From Hetaerina americana (taxonomy: Eukaryota > Arthropoda > Insecta > Odonata > Calopterygidae): a stretch of 64,000 nucleotides of DNA. Each line of letters begins with the position of its first letter. The stretch's first letter is position 1. The notes beneath the pieces were generated by a model, which ran no database searches, was not told where the DNA came from, and saw nothing but the letters and a program-made list of their open reading frames with translations. The stretch covers positions 86,349,969 through 86,413,968 of the forward strand of contig JAKTNV010000005.1 in assembly GCA_022747635.1 (NCBI GenBank), read 5' to 3'. Position numbers and translations under genes: made by a program. Shown piece after piece: positions 1 to 9,860 of the stretch.

Positions 1-263
1 TTCCCCAGTCCCCTTTCCTTCCCCTCCAACCACTTCCCGCGGCGGTGCAACGCCCTCGCGCAAGGGTTTCGATGGACACGTCCACTACGGGGATATTGAC
101 CATCCACGTGGCCCAAGGAAATAATCGCTTTAGGATAAAAAAAATGAATTACGGCCGGTCATGCATCCGTCTACTTTCACGTTGCGTTTACATTCGTCGA
201 TCATAATAAATACTAGCACAATGACAGTAAAATGTTGCACTAACGTGACTAATTAAATAACAC
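1..263. other. No recognisable feature
   Basis: Mixed-composition sequence with a short C-rich start. No exon-like reading frame, repeat or RNA gene was recognised. Confidence 0.5.
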
Positions 264-264
264 A

Positions 265-473
265 GTTTCAGGCGCCACATGGTGGAAATCCTTCAAGATG
301 AAAGAAGTCACTCGTATTTTCCACGCAGAATATTTTTATTAACGCCCGAAGTATCGTTACAGTGTCACGCTGTAACGAGACCTAAGTCGTAATAAAAATA
401 TTCTATGAGGAAAAGACGAGTGTCTTCTTTCATCGTGATTAATTAAATTCCATGTGCATAATATAGAATCAAC
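265..473. repeat. Foldback (hairpin) element 1
   Basis: Two 45-nt arms at 297-341 and 390-434 are inverted copies matching at about 40 of 45 positions. The interior holds a second perfect 9-nt palindrome, with TCGTTACAG at 354-362 and its complement at 370-378. Weaker pairing extends outward to a CACATGG word on both sides. The left flank carries GTTTCAGGCG at 265-274 followed by ATGGTGGA, a word shared with the foldback element near 2.0 kb and, on the other strand, with the hairpin near 25.0 kb. No transposase is present, so this looks like a non-autonomous MITE-like or snap-back element. Outer boundaries and any target duplication are not clear. Confidence 0.7.
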
Positions 474-1299
474 ACATTTAGCTGAAGGTTGATTTGTTAT
501 GTTAAGATTATATGGCTTTCGTAACACGTAAGAGTAAGCCCAACGGAGGGTGAACTTCACTCGTTTAAAGGGCAATGAGGGGACTAGCTGCTTTCCCGCC
601 GCCGCCTACGGTTTACCGGGAAGATCTGGAATCCTTAAAATCACTGAGAGGTATCTCTCTCCGACTATGCTCAGAGGTATCATCCAGAATCTGACCTAGC
701 CACATTCCGGTCAGTAGCTCAGCTCTCTCTATCCATTGAACTGCCCCTACCTGAATGCTCCACAGATACCATACTTATTGATAGGGTACTCTAGACGCTT
801 TGAGTGATAAAATGCCGGAATTTGTTTGGTCATTAACTAAATGATTTTAAAATGAAAACGGGTAACTCCGCTGCTCGCAATGGTATCAAATCAATCCTGA
901 AATCAAAAGTTAGTAAATAGTCAAGTGATAGCAACATTCAACTTAGTCACTCCTGCCTGCCTGCCTGCAGGAAATACTTCCCCCGCGAAGACTCGCCTCG
1001 ATCACGTGCCGCTCTCTAGTTGCCTCTTGTCTACGTGCTGAGCTAGTCATTCCTCAGGTAAGCTAATTGTTCTTGGACGTTTCGAATGAAATAGCTCTTC
1101 CTGCCTTCGTGGAAGTCGTCCAAGTCTCGCAAGTAGATGGATTTATTTTTAGATAAAATATTCCCTTTCTTTAGCAGTACAGGCCAAGAATTTACGTTAG
1201 GAGAACACCACAAGAGACTTACGTGATTGTTTATGTAAATATTTGTAACATTTACTCTATGTTGAAAATGATTCCTTCAGAATAGCGTTACGAAGTGGT
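474..1299. other. No gene; short CTGC tract
   Basis: AT-rich sequence with scattered stops in every frame. The only local structure seen is a short run of CTGC units at about 952-970. Confidence 0.5.
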
Positions 1300-1948
1300 C
1301 ATTATGAGGTAGTCTACATTTTTGGGTGGTTCTTGATGGACACAGAATAAACAACAATACCTTTCTTTCCTTTCCTTACACAGCCTGACGCCGCAAAATA
1401 GATTAAAATCCTTCCTCAATCACACTTACTTCCTTCATTCTATCCAAAATGTCTACCCTTTTCCTACCCCTAACCTCACATGGCAAACGTTCTCCATTTG
1501 TGTAATACTCTTCAACATCCCACACCCAACCCGCATCAAAGCATCGCCGATCAAAATGCTCCGCATCCACCTTTCATGCCTCCTTTGGATTCATCCCAAC
1601 AATCCATCCTCTCTCCTCCCCGTTCACCATGCCTACAACGTCCTCGTTTGTTTTCCTATCTGTCCTTTTCACCTTTTCCATCCTTCTCCGCGCCGGCGTC
1701 TCAACAGCCTCCAATCTCCGCCTGACATCTCGCGTCGACGACCAGGTTTCCACGTTGTACAAAACCACGGGGCGTATCAGTGTGTTGTCGAATCTTTTCC
1801 TTAGATCCTCACTCAAACGTGTCCCCTGTCATCAATTACCCTCCTTGCAAAGACTTCTTCTCCTTAGGCAGTTATGTCCCTATCACTTTGATCATTTTGG
1901 TCCATAACACTTGCAAGAGAGGTAAACTGTTATACCTGCTCTAGTTTA
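1300..1948 (-). pseudogene. Decayed 3' fragment of a non-LTR retrotransposon (family A)
   Basis: Read on the minus strand, 1574-1816 encodes a degraded version of the segment that follows the reverse transcriptase domain in many LINE polyproteins. It keeps an ETW core and RRRLEAVE...RRRMEKVK, followed by DRKTNEDVVGMV. The same segment is much better preserved at 32783-33274. Nucleotide similarity extends upstream to about 1948 (a GAGCAGGT..AACAGTTTAC word shared with 32749) and downstream to a common 3' end near 1300 (GTGTCCATC, then a TAATG tail). Several frameshifts and stops separate the pieces, so it is dead. This appears to be the oldest of the three family A 3' fragments in the window. 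Confidence 0.7.
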
Positions 1949-2005
1949 TGACCTATTCGAATATTCAATTCTTTCTCGATAACCCCATAACCTTTAAAAA
2001 GAGAC

Positions 2006-2384
2006 GTTTCAGGCGTGATATGGTGGACAATCATGATTACTTAAAAATTGGCAATTTTTCACTAAATAAAATTTATTACGACCGGGTAGTAGTAGTAGTT
2101 TTTAGGGGAGGCGACCGACAGCTAAGGTCATTTGCGCCATAGGGGATGGACAGGAAAGGATGAAGGGTGGAGAGAAACCCGGCGTCGGCATTAGCCTACT
2201 CTTTTACGAAAGGCGCCAAGGGGTCCGCAGTTTAACGTCCCATCCGACGGACGGTTATTACGACCGGTTTCAATGTAACTGCATCACGTGTTTCAATGTA
2301 ACTACATACCTGATTATGATGTAGTTCTATTGAAACCGGTCGTAATAAATTTTATTTTGTTGAAAATTGCTAATTTTCAATTAC
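2006..2384. repeat. Foldback element 2, interrupted by a SINE
   Basis: The left arm, from about 2043 to 2085 and continuing after the SINE at 2268-2310, pairs with the right arm at 2318-2384. Both arms contain TTATTACGACCGG and ATAAAATTTATTACGACC-type words in opposite orientation. An inner stem pairs 2290-2307 with 2318-2335. The left inner arm also has a 23-bp direct repeat of TTTCAATGTAACT. The flank motif GTTTCAGGCG plus ATGGTGGA at 2006-2028 matches foldback element 1. Without the SINE and one target copy the element would be about 200 bp. No coding capacity is visible; it is probably non-autonomous. Confidence 0.75.
2086..2254 (-). mobile_element. 5'-truncated SINE (family S1) with 13-bp target duplication
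   Basis: This minus-strand copy begins (on its own strand) at CCGTCCGTCGG and runs through the central and 3' domains of the S1 family to a (TAC)n tail, which appears on the plus strand as GTAGTAGTAG. It lacks the tRNA-like head, as expected from incomplete reverse transcription. The 13-bp sequence TTATTACGACCGG occurs immediately on both sides, at 2073-2085 and 2255-2267, and is the target-site duplication. The target is the left arm of the foldback element. Confidence 0.9.
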
Positions 2385-3270
2385 TCTGAGCCTTTGTTTT
2401 TGTTACATTGATCCTCAGGTCATACCTCTCCCATCGACGTTTCAGTGCGCCCAGCAATGTTAATGACTCCTTGATTGTGACTGGCTAATTGAAGCATGAT
2501 CAACCGCATCCCATTTCATAAATTCCCCCATAGACTTTCATTCCTATTTCCAGTTCTTACCATTTCTAAAAAATTGACATTCAGTGAGAGCAAAAAACCT
2601 TAATCATCATTCAGATACTCTAGAACCTGTTGGAGCATTTAAATTTTCCATGCATTCAACATTTTCTCCACATTTCCATAAATATGGATGAGTTGTTATC
2701 CCTATATGCACGGTCTTGTTCCGTGGTGATGTCGTCGTTCGGATCTTAGCGATATATCGTACAGTACGTATTAATTCCTCAATAGCGCCGTATGCAGTGA
2801 ATTCCTCTGAGAACTCCCTTAGTTCGATATATCTAGCTCTAGGGTGTAATACAGTATGAATGCGTCAAGTCACTGTGGGCAAACAAATACGTCTCACGAA
2901 AAGAAAGATATTTAATGCTTTGGATTACGATAGTTTTTGGAAATTTTAAATCCCATGGCTGTACTTCTTGATAAGAGTGCGAGGGCCTGCTGTTCTGAAT
3001 TGTGCGCTGTGTTTACTTGTAGATTAACGTATTTTCCTTATTTCCCGGTGTGATAGGTGTATAAAAAGTATATACGAAAGACTTTTAAGCGACGGAAATG
3101 GGTTATGTGCCTAGTGTTTTCTATTCCCCAGACAAGGCCAGATCAACCTTGAGTAGTGCTTTCCCGTCAGGTGAACCAAAATCGCTGAATAAACAGCGTT
3201 CGCTCCATTGTTTTCGCTAGCAAATCAAATTAGTCTACGGTGTGTTTTGTCAGTGTATATGGAACACTCT
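2385..3270. other. No recognisable feature
   Basis: AT-rich sequence without an exon-like frame or a repeat recognised elsewhere in the window. Confidence 0.5.
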
Positions 3271-3700
3271 TTCCCACTCACTCCTCCCACTCCGCGTTCC
3301 TACTCCACCGTCGCGGGGAGCGTGACCCTCGACCCCCGCAAGACGACTTTCCTCCCCTCCCTCAACCACTTTCCACCCCCCCCCTCTCCTTCCCCCCCTC
3401 TCCTTCCCCCCCTCCTTCCCCCCCTCCTTCCCCTTGGGCGCTCTCCTTTCGTCTTTCGAAAGCGCAGTTCCTCAGAAACCGCCCGAGGAGCGAGCATACC
3501 GTCATAGTTTACCGTAACAGTTATCGTGTCATTATCCAACTCCTAGCTCCGTGCGCACCTCTCGGCGCAGAGTTTTGAGTGTGAACGCGTGTATAAATAA
3601 CGGTCGAAGGCCGATCTCTTTGGCGAGGGGACGTGGAGGAGGACTTGCGGTCGCCGCGTTGTTGGGAGTAGATGTGAGGTGTTCGGATTGCTTTGGCAGG
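3271..3700. other. C-rich, CpG-rich island with tandem CTCCTTCCCC units
   Basis: The GC content rises sharply against the AT-rich surroundings. A C-rich tract at 3375-3434 is built of loose CTCCTTCCCCCC units and generates proline/serine-rich frames on one strand and glycine/arginine-rich frames on the other, which are compositional artefacts. A TATA-like word TATAAATA lies at 3591-3598 downstream of a CpG-rich stretch. It could be a CpG-rich promoter, but no first exon can be recognised. Confidence 0.4.
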
Positions 3701-5398
3701 GAAAATTCCTTCGTTCGGTTTCTTATTACCTCAGCAGCTGTCGACGACATGTCTCATGGAATTAACCGTCGATGATGTTTAGTGGTGCCCCGTTTCACCC
3801 GGCTGCAACGCTAATCGTTCAGCCATATACGGACGATATCCTCTTAAAACATGTCTCGTTGATGAGTTGAAGTCATCAAATAAAAAATTCCATGCAAATG
3901 GTATCAGAAACAAAATATCAAAAAACTGGGTATCAGATATTGTGTTATAATATCACAATGAGTAAATTATTCGTTCTGATAACATGGGTATCCTTTGAAT
4001 CCGCAATCAGCAATCCTAAATTCTGATGTAAAAGTTTTGGAATTTGGTTTTCTTAATCATCAAAACTTTTAGGATCACAACTGCAGTCTTTTTCGATGGT
4101 AATTAATGACCTTTATTGATATACGATTGACGAAGACCTTGTATTCTAACATGAGGGATAGAGATAGAGTTAGTTTTTCCTATTCTACGAAGTTTAGGTG
4201 ATGGATTTTCAAAGGACTATGCTTATTATTCTATTGAAAGTGAATGTTAAATGTATATGGCAACATAGATTTCGGTTGTGTACAAACATTTATTTTTTTC
4301 CTTTGAGTTATATTGAATCAACTGAATTATTTGGTAATTTAAAAAGACATGTCGGTCATGTCTCGTTATATCCTTGAGTCAGTTTCAATTGATTTATCTG
4401 ATTTAAATGACAGTGGCTGTATAAACAGGTGGACTTAAAGTATATTCAAACTGTCACTCACTGGAGATATTGGATCTCTCCAGAAGTAGCTGCGTGCCAG
4501 AATCCTACACCTGTAAAACGGAAAACCCGAGTGTGTTGTGCATGCCTAAGACACATCTATTCAGTGATGGTCCAATCTCCGTCTAATACGTACGCCCAAA
4601 ATAATATGCATGCCTACGTCCTTATCATCGTTTCCTATCGGGTCCCGAGAATCCCGTATGACCACTTAGGAGGAGGAAGAGGTTGCGACACTGGGGACGA
4701 TCCGCAGGCCGTGTGCGTGTGTTGTGGTTATCCGACTTGGGGCGATCGACTTTCTAGTATGAAATCACCGCAGTGATCTGCGTCCTCTCGCCTTTCGCCA
4801 ATGTTTTCGTGGGCGAAATAACACCGCAAGGGGGAATCCCCAATGTCTCAGGCGAGAGACCAGTTTGAACGAACTGACGTACTTGACACGATGCAAAGCG
4901 AACTGGAATTTCACGTGTAAGGGTGTGCAAATCACTTTCGCGAGAGCAGGAAAAGATGTGTTTTTCGAGTTCTGCCAAATCCGTTTTCAAATGAACCCAT
5001 CGAGCGTGCATAGTTTCTTGCAATATCCATTTTCCAGAGTCGGTTAAACGCTTTGGGGCGAGACTGGCAACGTGCAAGCGATATTCTAGTTTCGGCAGCA
5101 CCCTTGAGTTGTCGCGGAAGCTTATATGTAAATAGTTCGCACAATTACTTAGCTTTACGTTACTTAGTGCGAAAATGAAATCCTCTCTGTTTCACGGTTG
5201 GTTTTCAGTAATGTGAGGATGTATGTACGTAGATTACAATCTAGTTCCAGTGAATTTGGAAGCACGCACAAGAGACACAAGTTCGCCCTTGCACCACCAA
5301 TAAGTCCTTAAAGGATCTTTTGTGCGGGGTGAGAATCCCCATTAAGGTCTCTGTTCTCTTGAACCGGACTATACCATATATTCTCAAATACCTGGTAC
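3701..5398. other. No gene recognised
   Basis: AT-rich. A 10-nt inverted pair around AAAGTTTT lies near 4033 and 4069. The word CTAGTATGAAATCA at about 4753-4766 recurs near 6299, with CGACTT just before it, suggesting a small dispersed repeat. Reading frames are short and unremarkable. Confidence 0.45.
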
Positions 5399-5937
5399 CC
5401 TGCGAGCCACCGCCACAGGGCGGGTACCCTGCAAGGTACACATGCTACAGGGTGTGTGGCAGGGGATGATTACACACCAGACTACTTATGACCTTAAATG
5501 CTTCCCCCCCCCCACTAGCGCGGTCGCGCAACGTAATTCTGATCCCATATCGTTCCTGGGAAAAATGGCATCTTGAAGCCATCTGTTCTACCCTTATTCT
5601 CTCTAATTTATATTTATTTTAGGTTTATTTACATAACTCTCCTACCATAATACGATGGGGTAATAATACATTTTCAACATCATTGCTTAAAGAGACATCC
5701 TTCCAATTTATGCCAGAGATTTAATCTGTAATTTAAGATTCGCTCCGTGATTGAATTCCAGCCTAGCTCCTAAATAATTTTGGCACACTTTTTAGTTTAT
5801 CATAACGTTTTCCAAATCTAGCTCCTTAATGCTGCATGCTATCTAACTCGTTAAAAGATCGAACTTCATGAGGATCCCATATACTTGCAGCAGATTCTAA
5901 ATGAGGCCCAACCAGCAAAGTATGCCCTCTCGAATCG
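5399..5937 (-). pseudogene. 3' fragment of a non-LTR retrotransposon (family B)
   Basis: On the minus strand, starting near 5935, the translation reads VGPHLESAASIWDPHE, then FNELDSMQH, a stop, and GARFGKRYD. This matches the conserved segment after the reverse transcriptase in Jockey/CR1-like LINEs (typically PHLEYA..VWDP, then LE.VQ..AARF). Stops and frameshifts follow. The 3' untranslated part ends in a palindromic block near 5400-5475, CCCTGC.GCCACC on the plus strand with GTGGCAGGG a little further on. The last 300 bp recur at 59747-60030 and the terminal block at 5951-6060. The reverse transcriptase core itself is absent, so this is a 5'-truncated dead copy. Confidence 0.75.
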
Positions 5938-5945
5938 ACGGATTC

Positions 5946-6060
5946 TCATTTTTTTTCTGTATATGGTACCCTGTGAGCCACCGCTAGAATGCGTGGCAGG
6001 GTGTGATTACACACTGGGCATGCAACATATAAAATGAAGTTTAATGTAACCTTAACTTCG
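5946..6060 (-). repeat. Second family B 3'-end fragment, head to tail with the first
   Basis: The plus strand shows GGTACCCTGTGAGCCACC and TGGCAGGGTGTGATTACAC, the same palindromic 3'-terminal block as at 5399-5475. On the minus strand it ends in an A-rich tail directly before the family B copy that starts at 5937. The two fragments lie head to tail in the same orientation. This is either two insertions or one rearranged copy. Confidence 0.65.
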
Positions 6061-7399
6061 TGAGTGATTCCCAACTTATTTCCTCTATTATTATTACAGG
6101 TAATATACTTGTTGTGGTTGGTTTTGGATGGACATAAGCTACCAAACGGCACAGCGACAATTCCCTTGTCTCGCTTAACAAAACACAACTTTACATTCTA
6201 CTCCTCAATTTAGTTCCTCTAATAATCTTAATTATATCTTATCATTAAGGAGAATGATCGTCTCTTTTGTGTAGGCTCGAATTGGGACGGTCGACTTCCT
6301 AGTATGAAATCATCTCGGGCTTTCCAATGCGGCTCAGCAAAAAAAAATCGGCTATGTGCTACTTATAGGAAAGCTCGAATGAAATGGTGAAATCCAGCCA
6401 TTCATAATTTATGACTCGTAAGTTTGATATGTAATACCAATAGTGTTTGTTACGATGACGGGAATGTTAATTGAGGTTGTCTTTATAGTCACCTAGTCGT
6501 CATGTTGGGGTCACTTGGATGATTTGCTGAAATAATTTAGCGCTGTGCATATCTCGGATCTTTTGTTTTTGCTTGTTATCTCGATCTTAAGCCATAGCAC
6601 GATTTTCCTCCTCGGCATAGTTTTCGCAAACGGATCTTGCGACCCAGGTCCATTGATTCATGGTATTGTCAGTAATAGCATTATGTTGGGTTCCGTTGCA
6701 CGAAATCCCTGTTCTTATAATGATAGTCTGCAAAACACCGCTAGGGCGTGTGGAGACGGGAGGACAATGATAGAATATTCGTGTTTCATTTCGTGAATCC
6801 CTAGCGGTGGCTTGCAAGGTATTAAGTAAAAAAATATGATAACGGTCACGCTAGATGTGGATATTCTTGAATATTCGGTTTACAACACTTGCGCAGATAA
6901 TCTTCCAGTTATGAAGTTCTTTTTGGAAATGATGAAATGAGGAAAATGGGATTTTACATAGCGCTGTAAAACGAATGCTCTGCGTGGAACCATTCTACGT
7001 GTATACTCTGTGTCCTCTAAATAGTGGCAATCTGGATTTAATACGTAAATAATTTGGCCGGTGATGTTGGATTTAGTATCGATGAAAATGGCGGGTGCGT
7101 TTGTTGGTGAAAACCGACGTGTGATTTTTGGAAAATTGGGTCTTGTAACGGTTAATAAAACAGCTGGTTTACCACCTTCGGGGTAAGGCAGGGATGACAC
7201 TTGATAACCGGTGAAAACCCACGTGCCGAAGTACAGATACGTGTGGACGCATATCACGATCTGTGCTCCGACGTAGGTGTCTTTATACGTGTGGCCAAGT
7301 AACCGACGACACGTATCCAATAAAAGCAACGATATTGGAGCTGGCTACCCAGAGCCTAGTGTTATTGATTTTCGCATTTTTGTTGAAACATTAATGAGA
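6061..7399. other. No gene recognised
   Basis: AT-rich. A 149-codon open frame on the minus strand (6880-7329) has no recognisable domain, signal peptide or repeat pattern and is best treated as chance. The word CTAGTATGAAATCA at about 6299-6312 matches the one at 4753. Confidence 0.45.
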
Positions 7400-8000
7400 T
7401 TTTGTGAAAAAATATTAGGGGCATATGGAGAAGAAATTCTTCAGGCAAAGAAGCTCAAGCGAGGTTAAGAGGATTGATAACAGGGAGGTAAGGAGTAAGG
7501 ATGTTGAGAAAATACTCGTTAAAACTTTGATATGGAGCGTGGTTATGTACGGCGCGGAGACTTGGTTGTTGAAGCAAGAGAAGCGAGGCGTAGTCTTTTG
7601 AAATGTGAGTGTGGGGAAGGATACAAAAGGGGAAATGGACAGAAAGGAAAACGCACGTTCTAGGGCTGGTGAGGGAGAAGAGAGGATTGTTGGGAGAATC
7701 CAAAGGAGACGGGAAAGATTGTTGCAGATTATTTCCATTGGTGATTACATTTGAAGGCTGTGATAGAGGGGAGGACGTTGTGCAAACGCGAGGTAGTGGT
7801 AAAATTAGGATAGGCATGTTGGACGGAATGAAGGGAGGAAGAACTTAAGGAATGAGAAATATAAGGAATTTTTTGAAATTGCGTATATCATGCTGTTATT
7901 TGTTAGGAGGAGCTAAGATATTAATGGTTGTACTGCTGTACAGTCTGTATTCATCCAAAACGTACCTTAAACGATAGAATACCAAAAATAAAAATAATAG
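7400..8000 (+). pseudogene. Degenerate 3' fragment of LINE family A
   Basis: Plus-strand nucleotides resemble 32790-33390 throughout. Shared words include AAAACTTTGATATGGAGCGT, TATGTACGGCGCGGA and CATGTTGGACGGAATGAAG. The corresponding protein would be the ETW / RLEAFEMW segment after the reverse transcriptase, but frameshifts and stops break it into short pieces. The 3' end carries AAAACGTACCTTAA followed by an AAT-rich tail at 7958-8000, the same terminus as the copy at 33340-33390. It is decayed to an intermediate degree between the copies at 1300-1948 and 32749-33390. Confidence 0.75.
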
Positions 8001-9429
8001 TCAAATTGTTACTCGGAGGGAATGAAGTTTGCCTACAATAAAGGTATTAGGACTTGGTAAGTTTCGGAGCCAATTAACATTTTTTGAGGTATCTGGCAGT
8101 CGTCTCCAAAATTGAAATTTCTTTCGAGGAAAAAGGGTGAGGGTGTGGGGCGGCGTAAGGGAGCTGAAGGAAATGACCTTGGGGAAGATGCAACCGAAAC
8201 GAGTTTGGGAGCGATCAGAGTGCGCCTGGGGCACTCTTGGCCCGTAAAGATTCGTGACGGTCGTATTTACGGCCGCTCCTTTGGTTATATCCCTCACCCG
8301 ATTTTGATTTACTGTTTCTAACTGAGGTGATCTCTATTATCTTGTAAATTCCCATACTCACGTAGGAAAAAGCCGCTTGGACAAGGCGAACGGGCGGAGA
8401 TTGTGATTTTGTTAGTTTTTTTCGCCCTAATGCGAACGCCCTGCGTCGATTCTCAGAGGGTGTTATTATCTCATAGCCAATTCGGTTATTTTTTCATGGA
8501 ATCTCTTTGCTGCCGTGCAAAGATCAGGTCGTGCTTAGGTCGGCGGCGCTTGATGGCCGCCGTGCTTCCACTTTAATTGGCCATCTCCTATGTGGAGTTG
8601 AAGGCAGTTTGTGGCTTGTGCCGTCGGAACTCTTTTAAAGCTTGATTGGATTCTCCTGTCACGAAAGAGTTCTCAACAAACATAAGACTCAATATTTAGC
8701 TAATTTGTGGGTCAATGTGAAACCTTGTCATTGCCACATCAATGGTGCCACATAAAATAATCTTTTGGATATAAATTGTTTTGCATCAATATATAGAAGT
8801 ATGGTGCTTAACGTATTGTGATTACGGCCTAACTTATTCGCTGTTGTTACTTCGACATATGGGCTTCTATTGTATTAAACGTATTGGATCTGAGTATTTT
8901 GCAGCTGTTGGAATATTTTTATTCATTTTGAAGCGACGATGAAATAGTATTTGAATTATGCTACATCGCACGTGTCTGAATAAGATTGTACTCCTCAAGA
9001 GTTTTGAAACTAGAAGACGTAATTATTTCACTAACTTCTTTTTCTTCTCTCTTTCTGTTGGAATAGTTTTTCTGTCATTCCTCAGAAACTATGCTTCCGA
9101 GTTCCAGCTCGTAATTATTCGTCAAAGCAAGACATGCATGAAATTGAACTGTTTACGATTATTTATCGACAGGTACGTACGGTGTGGTCGAAGTAATGGT
9201 TTCGGTCGACCTGGCGATATAAACAGCGGATACTCCATTTGGAAGTATCGAACCTGACCGAGATCGTTAGTGAAATAGAATATAGGAGAGTGGGTGTACG
9301 TGATGCACGTAAAAAAAGTCTACCTTCCAAATTGGACCCACATGCACCAGTCAACTCTTATGCGTTTAATCGCCGTTCGGTGGCCTCCATTTGCCTGACG
9401 ACGTCGCTGCTTAGGCCTTTTTTTGAGAC
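8001..9429. other. No gene recognised
   Basis: Moderately AT-rich sequence. No frame shows a recognisable domain and no repeat family of this window recurs here. Confidence 0.45.
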
Positions 9430-9860
9430 GGATTGCTAACAGCCCACCCGCGTCGCGGGCGCCGGAAACTTCAACGCCCGGCGACGGAGTTGACGCCCGT
9501 GTCAACGTTGAGCGACGGCACTTCTATGGCTCGCGTGTGGGAACCCGAGCGAAGATGCCTTCTGGGAATGCGCCCGACCCCCGGTCGCTTCGCTCGCCCT
9601 TTCCGACGGCACCTGCGCGGTGGAACGGGGATTGTGGGGCACTGGCCTTAGAGGGTCGACCTGCTCTCTGTCTCTCTCTCTCTCCCCCCCCCCATCCTAG
9701 TCCCTCGCCTTTTCCCCCCTCGCTCTCTCCTCCCTCGTGGGCCATTTTCCACCGACGCCTCTCTCCCCCCCATTCCTCTCCTTTAAGGGGACGTCCTTGG
9801 GATCCATCGTGGGCGCCTGCTCGGGCTGACCACCTCAACGGGGCAACATTGCTCCTTGCC
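9430..9860. other. CpG-rich island with C-rich and CT-rich runs
   Basis: Many CG dinucleotides in the first 200 bp, then polypyrimidine runs (CTCTCTCTC and C8-C10) at 9665-9780. The 167-codon plus-strand frame here is proline/serine/arginine-rich and has an equally open complement, so composition explains it. It may be a CpG-rich regulatory region; nothing shows which gene it would serve. Confidence 0.35.

Noticed and set aside
4027..4085. Inverted AAAGTTTT pair as a terminator or MITE
   Set aside because: Only about ten pairs in AT-rich DNA, compatible with chance.
6880..7329. 149-codon minus-strand frame
   Set aside because: No known domain, signal peptide or conserved pattern; a single chance frame is expected in 64 kb.
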